Positions 1-12,416 of a stretch of 64,000 nucleotides of DNA are shown here, in pieces. The notes beneath the pieces were generated by a model. It did not search any database and was not told the origin of the DNA. It saw nothing but the letters and a program-made list of their open reading frames with translations. Location of the stretch: the NCBI GenBank assembly GCA_024449915.1, contig JAMZAV010000446.1, forward strand, positions 186,001 through 250,000, in the 5' to 3' direction. The position numbers and the translations under genes were made by a program. The first letter of the stretch is position 1, and each line of letters opens with the position of its first letter. The DNA is from Sweltsa coloradensis. Lineage: Eukaryota; Arthropoda; Insecta; Plecoptera; Chloroperlidae.

Positions 1-1270
1 ATTATGAACGTAATGAAAGAATTAGAGAGGAGAATAGAAAGAAGTTTGAAGACAGGAATTTAAAAAAATTATCACCATGGAAGGAGTAATTAAGGATTGA
101 AGAGTGATAAAAAGTGCAACTTTCATTTAGAAGATTTTTCAATTTATATTCGAAAAGAGTAATTGAATTGGAGTTTTTTATTGGTGCGAAGCGATGTGTA
201 TGAATTATCAATTTTAATGATCTAAAGCGCGCTTTTATACTCATCCTTCTCCCCGTCTATAGGAGCCTGGTAGTACTTGCTACACTAGAGCGTATACGTA
301 CGTTCATTACAGGTGCGCCGATAGCTAGCTAACCCGACGCGGGGCTTTATGCAGCTCCATCCGACCGCTCAGTAGGGGGGGGGGGGGCTACACGGGTTCT
401 GCATTATCGCGGTATGCGCCGGATGCACAATGCAAAGAGTGAACACTTTTAATGTTCACTCGAGCGTGTAGTGGTAGATACGCGGGCTCTTAAAACATCT
501 ATGGAATGTGTTGGGGCTTATAGAGAGTTTGCTTGTTGTGTATGCGAGGGGAGAAATATACGACCATCAACTTCAGAGAGTATTTGATTTACAATAATAT
601 TTTAATACTTTTAAAATTCAATGATTTACCTACTTGACCAAAATGTATTTATCTACGTCAAACGATCCTCATTTTGTATTTCTCCGAGTTGTTTGGAAGA
701 TATTTCACTGATAAAATTAGTTTTGCACTTTAAGCAACTCAAAACAAAATAAATATTTTTTATATTCTAAATCAAGGCTTGAGAATTTCCTTTTTTGCAT
801 TACATTTATAAATTGAGTGGAATATATTTTTAATTCGGGATAATGCAACTTTTTTATTGATATTAATAAGCAGTAAATAATTTTGATTAATTCACAAATC
901 TTTTTGTGACATAAATGGAATAGGCTCTATATACACATAGCCATTCGAATGTTTATTCACATCAAATAGTTATTCAATCAAGTACAGTATTCTAGCTAGA
1001 TGATTTTTGTTGCGTCAATAGTATCTACCTGGTTAAAGTATCTAATAGACTGTTAGTTAAATGAATGGCAAATAATCAAAGCATATAAAGAGGAGAAGAG
1101 ATTTAAATGAGCTGACGGGTATTTTACACCTGTCACTATTGTTATTATATTTAAGTCACATTAAAATAACGTTTTAAAAAGATTTATAATATATTAAACA
1201 AATATTCAATTTTAACAAAATAACAAATATACCAAAAAATTACCCCAAAAATACCCTTCAATACAACTCT
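1..1270. other. Non-coding AT-rich stretch
   Basis: No credible exon, RNA gene or recognised repeat was found. Positions about 241-545 are richer in GC and hold a 13-G run at 375-387. The rest is AT-rich with short, unconvincing open frames. Confidence 0.5.
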
Positions 1271-1515
1271 TGAAATAGTTGTAACGTCACATTTTGAATC
1301 ATCGGCAGAAGATTCCACAACGAGACAGGTAGTTTGAAACTTCTCCAATGTTCTATAGCCTATGAAGGATCCGTATTGATTCTAGAGAGTTGCGTTTCAC
1401 TTGTGGATAGCCCGTGTTTGGATCAACATCTGAACGTGTTAGCATCCATCTAAAGAATTTAACATCAAGTTAATGATGAAAATATGATTTTGGTGGAGGT
1501 GCCGGGTCCATGATG
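1271..1515 (+). repeat. Dispersed repeat ending in a tRNA-Ala-like primer site (copy A)
   Basis: This segment is similar to 2400-2615 over about 200 bp. Shared blocks include GGCAGAAGATTCC, TCTAGAGAGTTGC and the end TGATTTTGGTGGAGG. The right end holds TGGTGGAGGTGCCGGG (1491-1506), the exact complement of a tRNA-Ala 3' end with CCA. Family knowledge: LTR retrotransposons place such a primer-binding site just inside the 5' LTR, so the left part could be LTR-derived. No second LTR, polypurine tract or coding region was identified. Confidence 0.5.
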
Positions 1516-1619
1516 TTTCCATTATCAGTATTGAAAGATTGAATTTTAGTATTATTTTGCCCAACGCCGAAGCATTACAATGGTAAATTAGTAAGAATAT
1601 TTCAAATTATAGTTATATG

Positions 1620-2193
1620 TTGCATTATATTATTGGATGAGTGAAGCGAAGACTTCAATTTTACTGACCCCCAGAAAAATTTAGCTCGGGTGTTTGTTTG
1701 TCTGTTTGTTTGCTCTCTACTGGGAAAACGGCATATGCGATCTTGATGAAAATTTGAGGGGATCTTCGAAATCTCTGAACTTAGAGGTGTATTGTTTTTG
1801 GGTACGATCGAAGAAATATTTCTCATGAATATCGTACTTTTACGATTTTTTTAATTTTTAGTGCGATATTTTTGTGACGTTTGGTCCGATTTTTACAAAA
1901 CGGTGGGGCTACAACGTTCATATTTTACATGCACATTAAGGTAATGGTTATGTATTGCTTTTTAAAAGAAAAAATTGAAAAAGTTAGCCAGAATCCATAG
2001 AATAGGCCTAAAGGTTTTAATATGAGTTTTTTTTTAGGTTTATATAAAAATTAACAAGTTACAATAGAAACTTGGCAACAATCACCTACAATGCATTCAA
2101 AAAGCACTTGGAAAGGAAAAGTGGTCCAACGCAAACTAAAAACTTACAAAAAAGCTCATCCATCAACGCGGCGGGACTAAAGCGTTTTCCTAG
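1620..2193 (+). mobile_element. Helentron-like non-autonomous element, family A copy 1
   Basis: The 5' end reads TTGCATT then TTGGATGAG followed by GAAGCGAAG. Near the 3' end lies the inverted match GCTCATCCA, then AACGC-loop-GCGTT, and the element ends in CCTAG (CTAG 2190-2193) followed by T. The body has a T-rich GTTTG run, a conserved block like CTCTCTACTGGGAAAACGG, and one copy of the module containing GGTGGGGCTACAACG. It aligns with 29801-30597 and, inverted, 62245-63016. There is no transposase or Rep/helicase frame, so it is non-autonomous. Asymmetric terminal inverted repeats with a 3' stem-loop point to the Helentron/Helitron2 group; that assignment is inference. Confidence 0.7.
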
Positions 2194-2399
2194 TATGTAC
2201 CAGTACAGCTATAGTATTCAGTAGTATACTAATTGCACGTTGTTAAAAAATGATACATATTGTTGGTGAAGGTATAAATTAATAACAATAATTAAATTAA
2301 TTAAATGAACGTACAAATATTGTAAAGTGGTAACATTATAAGATTTTTACTCACTTTGAAACTTTTTCAAAATTTTACTATAAACAGCTCTCAATTCTA

Positions 2400-2615
2400 A
2401 TTTAAAAAACAGTCACCTTTTAAATGAATGGCAGAAGATTCCTCAACTAGACAGAGAGATTGAAAACCCTCTGTATTGTTTCTAGAGAGTTGCATTTCAC
2501 TTAAAGATAGCCTGTTGTTGGTAACAACATCCACTTGCAGTGTTAAAATACATTCTAACAAATTAACATGAACTTAATGATAAAATACTGATTTTGGTGG
2601 AGGTGCCGGGTCCAC
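2400..2615 (+). repeat. Dispersed repeat ending in a tRNA-Ala-like primer site (copy B)
   Basis: Diverged relative of 1271-1515 in the same orientation. It ends with TGGTGGAGGTGCCGGG at 2595-2610, preceded by the same ACTTAATGAT...TGATTT block. Similarity is lost just after the motif plus TCCA. The two copies flank Helentron copy A1, but nothing shows they are the two ends of one element. Confidence 0.5.
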
Positions 2616-2619
2616 GTTT

Positions 2620-4440
2620 TGCAAGTTTATTCTCACGTTATATTTACAGACATATCAAGTTGTACAAAAAAATAATATTTTGTACAAAACAAAATGTAAT
2701 GAGTTTATGATGATAAACCCACAAAGCCAGAACATGGCTTTACTGTGGTGTGTAACAGACAAATTAGAAATTAAAACAAGAAAGTAACAATACAGAGAAT
2801 GGAACATAAACCCAAAATAAACCCCCAAAACAAGTATATGATATATAACATTGAACTTTGTGACACAAAACCCGCAATAATACGTAGCCTATTAGAGGAG
2901 AGTAAGAGCCAAAGCGTCGAACAGAGAAATGAAAACGGAAAAAAAAGAAAAAGAAAAAGTTAAGAAAAGAAACAAGTGTGAAAAAATTCACACGGAAAAT
3001 TAAATACGAATAATTTTGGAGCCACCTCTGCGTAATCTCATGAATAAGCCAGTGATTTCGTTTAAAGTTCTACTTTTTGTTCTTCGGTGTTGAATGATTC
3101 ATGGCTGGATGTCTCGTCAGGCATATTCTCGTGAGGTTAATGGAGCTAACTGGGTGAGCAGGGCTACCCAGGTTCAGCCACGCATACTAACGTAGTATGA
3201 GCCTACGCACTTTACCAGTGTCCGTAGAAACGGTTCTTAATTACTCTCTTGTGGTCTTGAACGAATGATAGGACCTTGCGAATGGAATTTAAATGATTAA
3301 GAAATATTTTTCATGAAATTGAAACCTAGCTCTAATAGAACATCAAAATATTCTTTTTCCTTTTTTCTGACGGCACACCCAAATATTGCCTCTTCAAAAA
3401 AATGTTTTTATTAATTTCCACCGAGAACACCATTCAACCAGATGGTTGTGGTTTTGTGAGATTAATTTTAAACTTTTTTCCCTTTTTTTTTAGATGTCGA
3501 AGAAAAAAATGTAATTTTTTGCAATTGTCTTTCTTACAATATTTTTGATTTGGTGGTACACATTGGTCAGTCAGCCTGCCTGCATGTCTGCTAGAGGTTG
3601 TATAGACTTGTAGAGAATTTATTGCTTAACTACGTTAAATAAATATTATTTAGATTAAATGTTTACCTTTAAAGTACTTTTTTTCCATTAGGGGTAAAAA
3701 CCTTAATTGCGCCGTGTTACTACATTAAAACGAAAGATAGTTTGCGACCTTGTACGGGACCTTTATCCACTACTTGCATAGAAAAGTAACTTATTAATGA
3801 TCTCCTGATAAGTTGCAATCTGAGAGCGGATATAGTTCTTATGAGCTCTGTCTAGAGATTCTTTGGTTCTACGAAGCAGTTGATTCTAGAGAAGAGGAAG
3901 AAAACTTTCGCTCTGTCGTTTCCGAGTGGGTATGAGTTTTGTTTTCAACTAGTTCTCTAGAAACTTTTAATTATCAAATGAATACAATAGATTGCCACGT
4001 TATTACGACAATTAGTAAACTAATTAGGAGAGTCATCGTTGCTTAATTCTCTCCAATAAAAAACTTATTAATATCGCTAGGGAAACGGATTATTATTACA
4101 GAATTAACATTTTCACCGATCTTTTTGTACTTCCGTGGATTTGACTCAATTATGTTTTATAATGTAGACAGTTTGATATTAGTCTGATATTCTGTCTACC
4201 TCTATTCTCTTCTATTGAGTCGTCAAAAATGTTCCTGCCTTAAGGTTTAAGGCTGTGCGGGCAAGAAAACAAGTTTTCCAAAATAACTATAGAACAGTAG
4301 TTTTGGAGTAAAAACATCATAAATAGTCTTTTGAAAAGACCAAAACTATTTTAAAACATTTTTGTCGTCCATTCGTACTCCCAATATTCCGTGGATCATT
4401 TTATTAAAGTTTACTAGTTGGATAGCTGATATTTTTACCA
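2620..4440. other. No gene seen
   Basis: AT-rich sequence. The 75-codon minus frame at 2764-2991 is a low-complexity Phe-rich translation of an A-rich strand and is not supported. No repeat shared with the rest of the window was noticed. Confidence 0.45.
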
Positions 4441-4522
4441 TAGTTCACACTTACCCGTAACAAGGTCATGTGATATTTTGAAATGGGCATCTTTAAAATC
4501 TTGCGTAGTACGAATTATTGTA

Positions 4523-4557
4523 TTTTCCGGTACAAATACCCTCAGCGTACCGGAAAA
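4523..4557. repeat. Perfect 11-bp hairpin
   Basis: TTTTCCGGTAC (4523-4533) and GTACCGGAAAA (4547-4557) are exact inverted repeats around a 13-nt loop. It sits just upstream of SINE-like sequence. It could be an old element terminus or an RNA hairpin; no function is indicated. Confidence 0.5.
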
Positions 4558-4584
4558 CGCAAACACCTTCATCCTCTTTCTATA

Positions 4585-4735
4585 AAACTAGCCGTCCGGT
4601 GGCTCATACGATCAGGGAGCGGGTTTGTAGCGTATGACACTAGCGGGACGTGGGAATTCGAATCCGTCACCCTTTCCATCACCCCTTATCGTCTCGAATA
4701 ACAATCTTGTAATAATAAATACTCTAAGCAACAAA
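4585..4735 (+). repeat. tRNA-derived SINE, family X, copy 1
   Basis: A B-box-like GAATTCGAATCC lies at about 4650-4665. It is followed by the tail CTTATCGTCTCGAATA, which recurs at 55220-55245 and, inverted, at 7480-7500 and 35630-35650. No intact tRNA cloverleaf is present, so this is a SINE remnant rather than a tRNA gene. Confidence 0.5.
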
Positions 4736-4739
4736 AATC

Positions 4740-5200
4740 AATCAATACATCTATGAAACTAAACGTGGAAGCGCTTTTCTATAACGGTGAATTATTATTT
4801 TTTTCATTAATACATTTCACATAAATTTGGTAAACAATTACTTAATTCCTACTAACCTTTGGGTAGTAATTTTATTTCAAAATAATTCATACACGAGTTC
4901 TAAGTACACGTTGAAACAATAATATAGAACAAACACGGATACATTTTACAAAACAACTTGAGTTGTGGTTTGGTTATTAATCCATGGTTGTGTATTCTGA
5001 CATAATTTCAGTCAAATCCCATTATTATGTTTGTTAGATTTTGAAATAAAATTTGTTATCCGCGTTAAAGATCATATCGCTCTTAAATAGAACGTGAGTA
5101 AAATTAATATAATGTGTTATATTGTGATTAATGATTTGTAAGGATAGAATTAGCATTACGTGAACATAATGCTGAATGCTTTAATGTGTAACATACTTTT
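4740..5200. other. No gene seen
   Basis: AT-rich sequence without a credible coding segment or recognised repeat. Confidence 0.45.
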
Positions 5201-5204
5201 TAAT

Positions 5205-5345
5205 TTTAATTTTAATTCTTCTTACTTGATAATTTAAACCTTAATTCAAACTTTTGACAGAGATACCGAAAATTTCATGGACCCGGCACCTCCACCAAAA
5301 TCATGAGTTTTATTTATTCAACATGATAGAAACTACCCACAACGA
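5205..5345 (-). repeat. Dispersed repeat with tRNA-Ala-like motif (copy C)
   Basis: CCCGGCACCTCCACCA at 5282-5297 is followed by AAATCAT. It aligns with 7315-7460 on both sides of the motif: ATTTAAACCT, CAAACTTTTGACA, then TATTTATTCAACA and GATAGAAACTA. The two are copies of one element. In primer-site orientation it lies on the minus strand, with the candidate LTR at higher coordinates. Confidence 0.5.
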
Positions 5346-5349
5346 TAAC

Positions 5350-5920
5350 ATTGAATTGATCGTTTAAAGTTTTGTTTAAAACCATAGTTAAGCAAGTATT
5401 TAATTTGTTAGCAGTTTGTAAGCCCAGTTTTAATTGTCGTCTACTGTAAACATGGTTGTCAATGTTAATATTTATAATTTGCGTAGTTTTTACAACTTAA
5501 TATGATAGAAGTTAAATAAATATTAAAAATCACGTTTGGGTTGATGTGATGATAATGAGGGTTTTTGTCCCCCTCTCCCCAACAGGTAACGCCCCCTACA
5601 CAGTGCTATGCTGTGACGTAGGTAGTAGTTACGGGATGGGCTGGTGACGACACAAATGTATGTAACTAGGACACGTGACTGTGAAGTAAGATAAGGGCTA
5701 ATATCCTAATCGACCGCTCACATTTCATTAACATTCCTCCAGTTAGATAGGGTGGACGCAACAAGGCTTATCTAGACGACAGCACTTTAGTGATGCAATA
5801 CTTATATCTGTAAATTGTTCGAATTGATCTAGTTATTAATATCGGTGCGATGCCATTAGCTACCGCTACCAATGATAATTGTGTGTCTCGTTGGTCTTGT
5901 TGTTAGGGTCTTTGGTTCCA
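5350..5920. other. No gene seen
   Basis: Contains a more GC-rich patch at about 5560-5760. No supported open frame, splice-bounded exon or RNA gene was found. Confidence 0.4.
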
Positions 5921-5924
5921 ATGC

Positions 5925-6205
5925 AGAAAATCAAGGGCTTGATCCCAAACATTTTTATCCTCTGATGTGGACTTAAGTCCATCGATTTTGGCTTAGGAAT
6001 GTTAAATTATTCGTCATAATAAATTGTTAGGTGCTTACGAATTTTCTTGTTGATTCTGGCGCCGCTTGGGGGTGAAATTCTGTCCATCTGGTTTGGCTGG
6101 TGTTTCTTATTTAAAAACTTTTCTCTTGATGGTCATTGTTTGCGCCAACAGGGTTGGCTTAGTCAGCCTTAAAATTGTATGTCCCCCACAGAAAACCAGA
6201 TATGT
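5925..6205 (-). repeat. Dispersed repeat family V, copy 1
   Basis: Similar to 7740-8065. Shared blocks are TTAAGTCCATC-like then TTAGGAATGT, CTTGTTGATTCTGGC, GGGTGAAAT, and GGTTGGCTTAG/GGTTGGCTTGG, followed by GTCCCCCAC and GAAAAYCAG. The end matches, inverted, 43735-43830 and 44698-44945 (CCAAGCCAACCCTG). It looks like the 3' part of a SINE or LINE; no coding part is visible. Strand is assigned relative to the 43735 copy. Confidence 0.5.
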
Positions 6206-6435
6206 TATTTAGTGATGTAGACTCTATATTGATTTCAAGAAAGGATGGTAGCAACATGGCTCATATAGACGACTCTGTCGTCTGTGATAATGTGACCTTG
6301 AATTGGATGAGTGAACAAATATTCAATCTATTAATATCGGAGAAGCCAAAAGTCACTGATCAAGAGTTATTAGTAATAAAACGCAGCAGTAAACTTGTCG
6401 CCGGGTGGACGCAGACTGGCACACACTGGACGACT

Positions 6436-6460
6436 GGGGGGGGGGGGGGGAGGGGGGGGA
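6436..6460 (+). repeat. G-rich tract
   Basis: A run of G broken by single A residues at the end of a chance 96-codon frame. The window has several G or C homopolymers of this kind (375, 24009, 32333, 49596, 57856). The tract is a simple repeat. Confidence 0.6.
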
Positions 6461-6469
6461 GTTGACGTG

Positions 6470-7310
6470 ACGTATTAATGCGTCGGGTCAATCAAGATAG
6501 GCGATAATCCAGACAAACTCCTAAGAGAATCCCATTGAAAACTCTAGTCCATCACCAGGTCTTATCACGCCTTAGAAGTCGAGCACTTTCGCTATATACA
6601 CACAGACTTACATTCTAGTTGATTCCTTTGCATTGAAACATGATCTTATCCAAATACGAACGTATTTGAAAAACTTAGCACATAATATACAATACAAGTG
6701 TATTGGCATATTCTTAACACGTTGCATGCGATTTTTTTAGTAATGCGCACATTCTGCGTAAACGTGTAATTGTGTTATGTTTATCAACTGTGTATTTTAA
6801 GTCAATAATGTTCAGTTGTTTAGCTTATTTTATACCGGGCTGGCTGAAGTTTGGGAAATGTTTTTTTTTATTTATAAATAGCTTGATCGACATAAAAAGC
6901 GAATTTTATTATTCACTTCAAATACTTTTTTTTTCTATTAATATAATCACTGAGATTGTTATTTTGGGAGGTTCATTAGAAACTTTCATTATTACATAGC
7001 AACGTTTGCCTCCATTCGACCACATTTCCACATTTTTCATAAATATATATGAACAAATCTCGGAAATGTACTACAAATTTGTCTTCTAAGGCATATTGAC
7101 GTTCCTAGAAGAACTAAGTTTAATGAAGAAAATGTTCTGTGATAGAACCAGGCGCATATACATCCCGAAATGCACACTTAAATTTCAAATTGTTCAAGTG
7201 AAAGTGTTCGGCCACAATCCCTTGTATTTCGCATTGAAGCCCGGTTTGCATTAGCCCATGCACACAGTCTTCAGTGTGTGTTGTTTCTTATCACAATACA
7301 ATGTTGTAGC
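6470..7310. other. No gene seen
   Basis: AT-rich. The 75-codon plus frame at 6772-6999 is hydrophobic, low in complexity and lacks splice or family support. Confidence 0.4.
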
Positions 7311-7314
7311 GTTG

Positions 7315-7460
7315 ATGATTATTGTTATTCTTCATACTTGATTATTTAAACCTAAATTCAAACTTTTGACACAGATATCGAAAAAAATGTCGCGGACCCG
7401 GCACCTCCACCAAAATCATAAGTTATATTTATTCAACACGATAGAAACTATCCACAACGC
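7315..7460 (-). repeat. Dispersed repeat with tRNA-Ala-like motif (copy D)
   Basis: CCCGGCACCTCCACCA at 7397-7412 within about 140 bp similar to copy C at 5205-5345. Both flanks of the motif are shared, so C and D come from one element, whereas copies E to J have unrelated flanks. Confidence 0.55.
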
Positions 7461-7464
7461 TATA

Positions 7465-7645
7465 AGTCTCATATTAAAGCACTAAGGCTATTCGAGGCGA
7501 TGAGTAGGGATAGATGACGATGAAGGACGATTACAAAAAAAACATGCCTATCCGGGATTTCAACCCAATCCTCGTAGAGCTAAACACTTCGGAGCAACGC
7601 CCTAATCGTACACTCGTATGTGCCACGTGGACAGGCTGAGTGTAT
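7465..7645 (-). repeat. tRNA-derived SINE, family X, copy 2
   Basis: Aligns with 35625-35775: ACTAAGGCTATTCGAG, then CGGGAT-T-CAACC, TCCTCGTAGAGC, ACACTTCGGA and GCCCTAATCGTA. On the minus strand it runs A-box-like, B-box-like, then tail. The B box is mutated (TTTCAACCC on the plus strand), so the copy should be inactive. Confidence 0.6.
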
Positions 7646-7739
7646 ACTGTTGGTGATAACAAATTAAAAGTATGTGGCTTTTGATTCACTAAATTGTGTT
7701 ATGTAGCTACAGCCGTCGACGTAGACATCAATATCATAA

Positions 7740-8065
7740 GCAGAAGTTTTTTAACTTCTGATTTGGAATAAGTCCATCAGTTCTTTTTTAGGAATGTGTA
7801 AGATATGACTTTGGAGACGTCCTAGCAACAAGCCACATGATAAATTCTAAGGTTGTACCGAATTGACCTTGTTGATTCTGGCACTTTCTGTGGGTGAAAT
7901 CGTGTCCAGCTTGATTGATCGGTGTTTCATACTTACAATATGCCGGTCTCCAAGTTGAACATTGTTCGCTTGTCGATGGTGTAGGCGCCTACATGGTTGG
8001 CTTGGTCTGCTTTTAATTTAATGTCCCCCACTGAAAATCAGTTTCAAAAATAGTTCAAGACTGGG
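7740..8065 (-). repeat. Dispersed repeat family V, copy 2
   Basis: Longest copy similar to 5925-6205. It contains TTAACTTCTGATTTGGAATAAGTCCATC, CTTGTTGATTCTGGCAC, GGTTGGCTTGGTCTGC and ends with CCCCCACTGAAAATCAGTT. The last block matches the inverted ends at 43735 and 44698 and the plus-strand end at 60145. Confidence 0.5.
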
Positions 8066-8069
8066 TTTC

Positions 8070-8790
8070 ACATTAAATATATTATTTACTCTTACATCTC
8101 TTCTGTATTTTCCTAAATGTACATCTTGGAATCTTCAGGCAACGAGCAACATAACAGAACTCAGCGGTTGTATTCGATAACACGTGTATACCACAGCACT
8201 AACTACTAATCGCAAGTCGATACCACTCGAGGAGGTTTGCGTACTGTCACTTTAATAAGGGTTCGATATGCCGATATCCCAGAATACTTAAACATGTAAA
8301 CATATCTGGTTTGCATAAGTAAATGTTTGCGTTACAACCTCTAGTGATATAACGTTGCCTAGAAAGCTTAGTTTGGTATCTCTCTAGTGTAAACAACTAT
8401 CCCACATTCCAGTGAATGAAAACTAGATAGAAACCCTTTTCAAATATTGGTTACAAATTCATTGATGTAGTCAGTTCCTTGCCTATTCCGGTACTATGAT
8501 AATTTATAAAGGATATTAATAAATTCAATTCACTTATCTCAATGTAGAATAATAGAACATTTAGTTGATATTGAAATCAATCAATTAGTTAATTAATTAA
8601 ACCTTGAAATATACGTTAAATACAATGGAGTAGTACAACATTTTTTTTTTAAAACAAAGCTCTGCCTTTACATTAAGGTTGCCTTAAAGACACAGAATAA
8701 CAAAAATTAATTAATTTACATAAATACAAATAACATTCAACAATAAGTAAAATTAGTTACATAGTATGAAAAAATGAAATAAAGTGTGGT
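8070..8790. other. No gene seen
   Basis: AT-rich, with poly-T and poly-A runs. No supported frame, RNA gene or shared repeat. Confidence 0.4.
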
Positions 8791-8794
8791 AATC

Positions 8795-8860
8795 ATGGAT
8801 CTTAGTGTTGAAGGTGACACCAGGGTACGATCCCCGGTCGGGACACATATTTTAGAACAT
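8795..8860 (+). repeat. tRNA-like SINE head remnant
   Basis: GGTACGATCCCCGGTCGGGAC resembles a tRNA T-arm and acceptor end (B box about 8820-8845). The upstream D-arm is not recognisable, and an A-rich tail (AAATAAAAATAAG...) follows. Together these suggest a decayed tRNA-derived SINE. Confidence 0.4.
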
Positions 8861-9065
8861 TCCTAAAAATAAATAAAAATAAGAATAAAAATAAAAAATA
8901 ATTAAACGTATAAATATTCCAATCGAAGATTGTCAGTTAACAAAATGTTGCCACAAAATTGTGTCTCCTCTGACCAAATTTGGGAGGGGGACTTTCGCCC
9001 TCCTCTCCCCCCGAAGTTGCCACCTACAGCTGAAACGAGTCACATTGCACCGCGTGTGTCGTACG

Positions 9066-9164
9066 GTGTACACTAGGTGTGCACTAGGTGTACACTAGGT
9101 GTACACTAGGTGTACACTAGGTGTGCACTAGGTGTACACTAGGTGTACACTAGGTGTACACTAG
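9066..9164 (+). repeat. Nine-unit 11-bp minisatellite
   Basis: Nine exact-length units GTGTACACTAG. Units 2 and 6 carry the same variant, GTGTGCACTAG, giving a four-unit (44-bp) higher-order period. Each unit contains the 8-bp palindrome GTGTACAC. Confidence 0.95.
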
Positions 9165-12100
9165 GTGTCCTCGCGATACTCCACCTGATTGTTGTGAGTG
9201 ATGTACTCAAGTCTAAGTCAAGTTAACGACAAGTACAGTGATAAACCCGAGTGCTATGATATCCCAGTCCCAGGGTTATTAGTCCGACAAGCCGCTATAA
9301 CAGTTGTGTGATTTTATCGACCGAGTCGTAAAGTGTAATAGTGATTGGGACAGTTTCGGCAAACCGAGATACGGACGTTAAACCTGAGCTGGTTGTATTT
9401 ACTTTAGCGGTAGAGTGCGATATCTAGCCACACGTTGGCCACCTCTTGAATACATGAAGCGAACTCATTCGGATCACGCAAACCAAACGTGTAATGTTTT
9501 CTGCTTTTAAATTACATTTTTGTATTAAAAAACATGTTACTCATAAACCCATCACAAACTGTTATCATAATTATTCATGAAATAATTATGTTATATGAGA
9601 TTTAACAAAAATCTCATAAAATAAACTGACGGTAGACTCTGATTCGGGAGGTCCCGGTTTCAAATCTCGTCAAGACCAGAATTTTAAGACACCTGAAGTT
9701 TGTTGTCATCTGATCATCCATTGCACTCTGGGCAAGTTTCCCAAGATATATTTAAAAATGTTATGAAAAACAAATTTTATAAAAGGAAATTAAGATTGCA
9801 AAGTAGCCTTAATACAGTGAGACGTCTAAATACACATGTTAATTCCACTCTTTCGATTAATATATTTCAGGTTCACTTTTGTCTTGTGTTTCGGGGTGGT
9901 TATTTGCCAAGTTGTCGTTTAAAACTTAATTTGTTTTATTCCTTAATAATTTTAATTGATTTAATATTTATGAAGGTGCTAGATAAGAATAGCATTCTTG
10001 TCGCCTGTACTACATGCAGACACATACTCGACATCTAACTAGCGTTCAATTCCCAAACCAATCTACTTGACAATGTATATGCTTTGTCGGTTACAAATCG
10101 ATTCGCCTTTCAAACAGATACGATCGTGAAGTGAATGAAATGGATATCTGTGTTTCTGAGGCATCAACATCGAACCCGGGACTCTCGCTTCCAAACCTCG
10201 GTCGAGCCTCACAGAGAAGCAAGAAATAATAAGCAAACCCTCTATTTTCTCGGCGAATTCCCTCTCTCCATTTACCGCGGATTTGTTCCCATCTTGTACA
10301 AAAAAACTACGTTCGCGGAATTGTCATATTCCATGCTATTTTATTTCGGTTAAGTTCACAGTAAAATACACACTAAAGTTTTCTGCGGCTTTTTCAACTT
10401 CCAAATCCTCTTTAGAACGGCTGTGTATATTATTTTATTTTCCTTTTCCTCGTCGTCTTTTGCACACGGGTTCATCCACGTGCTCGCTATGTTGTCGTCC
10501 TGAACGCCTTGCAAGATTCCACCCCTAGTTTATGAGCCCTAGTGAAACTTGACTAGCGTTGTCTATACACCGCCCCCCCACCCACCGCTCGTAAATAAAC
10601 TCAAATAACACACGAACACATGCTCGATTGATAAATTTATTACGAGCCATTTGTAACGCGAAGTCAGACTTGCAATGGATTGGATAAAAATATCCCTTAG
10701 GGATCCATTGTGCCACGAAAAATGACCCTACAAAAGAAATGTGTTTTTTTATATTTTTTACAGCTCCAATTTTTTCCCCTTTCCTGAGAAATTCGTTCTG
10801 CTTTGATGTGACTATTCTGCCGGTAAAAACGGATTTCTCATCGATATGCACTTAAGTTGAGCCATATTTTTTTCTCGTGTCGTTAGATTCTGAATCGTTA
10901 GATATAACAGCAAACCGTTTTATCCTATCGAACCTTAAGAAAGACCAACAATCCTGATTTACTTCACCTATAACATGAACGAGACTAGTATTGATAGTAC
11001 TAATCAATTGGTCAACAGCATAGAAGCCGTTCAAAAGACTACTTCACAAATACGGACAACTGAGCTCTATATTGGTTGGATCCGTGAATTAATCCTGGAT
11101 TAAGAAGAACGAACGACGAAACGGTTGTTGTAGATATTGTCTTTTTAGTGTCATCGAAAGATTATCAATTTTAATTTTTAAGAAATTAATTTTCTTTGAC
11201 ATATTTCTTCCGTTTTAATGAGAATTTATTGTTTTAGCAAAATTAGCCCAAGTCGGCATTATTGATGTAGGTCGATCCACTGTTTAAGTATAAAACACCA
11301 CACTGTTTTACATAATTCTATATGACAAATGTATGATTTCTAGCTCCGTTAATAATCTAGAAGTTTTAAATTAAAAGTTTTTAAAGATGATTCTACTACT
11401 AACCTACTTGCTATCAAGGTCAATAGAGTGTGTATCGAAACACATGCCACAGTATTCAGTCAGTGTACATTCTCTCGCTACCGCTTTACCGTAGAGCTAA
11501 CAGCTGACCCCAATGGTTTTCCTATTACGCTCAATTATTAACTCTAGGGAAACATCCCAAGGGTTATTAAAATTAAATGAACTTTACACTGCTCTTAGGT
11601 TGGAAAAACTATTTTTATTGCGTAGCGATATTTCGAAAGTTTCACTTTTCTTCGACTTGCAGACATTATTTACAAAAAAAATCTTACAAAAAATCCACAT
11701 ACATTTTACACATCCACATTTCATCCACATAGCTGTGAATGTTTTTTCTCATATGTTTTAAAAACTATGTCTGCCAGTCGCTAATGGAAATAATTTCTCC
11801 TGCCTAAGAGCAGTGTTAAGTTCAATTAATTTTTTAAATAACAAAAATAAATAAATAACATTTACCGGTTCTATTAAAGTTTATTTTAAACTAAAATATT
11901 CCCAAGGGTTGATGTTACGTTCTGACCTTTTCTCACCCCCAGCGTCTTACTGCAAATATTTGGCAACTTATCGCGTGTCTACACGCCTGAATCTGAAATG
12001 TTTTTAATGCACTTTCTCGACGCTTTCTCAAAGTCTTTCTTTTGTCACAAGTAAAAGCGCTCCATTACGAGGACTTGTGTGCATCATATGAAAACTCTTA

Positions 12101-12410
12101 GAAAGGCTTTCTTTTTCTCGTGTTATGATTGGTCTAGAGGGGGTGACGATGATTGATGAGCTCGCACTCAAGAGACATTCCTGTGTTAGTCTCTTTTATC
12201 GCTTGGTTCCATCACTTTTACTTCTAGAACATTATTTAAATATTTCAGAATGTTAGGTTTACTAAGGCATATGATGATTTTACAGGACCGTCCTGTACTT
12301 ATATATTCTGTTAAAATGGCGGTCAAATCAAGGATGATATTTTCAGATACTTCAACTTACTGCCCTCTAGGTATAACAACGACCTCCCCCCCCTTCTTAC
12401 TGCCTGTCCA
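9165..12410. other. No gene supported
   Basis: Frames at 9700-10038, 10135-10353, 10525-10851 and 11513-11761 were examined. None shows a recognisable domain or convincing splice boundaries. Weak tRNA-like T-arm echoes occur near 9648-9680 and, inverted, near 10170-10205; they look like SINE remnants. Confidence 0.4.
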
Positions 12411-12416
12411 TTACTA

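Noticed and set aside
1271..2615. Complete LTR retrotransposon between the two tRNA-Ala-like sites
   Set aside because: Both sites face the same way and the interval is filled by a Helentron-like element; no gag/pol or paired LTRs.
6175..6465. 96-codon plus-strand frame
   Set aside because: Starts in repeat V and ends in a poly-Gly translation of a G-run; no domain.
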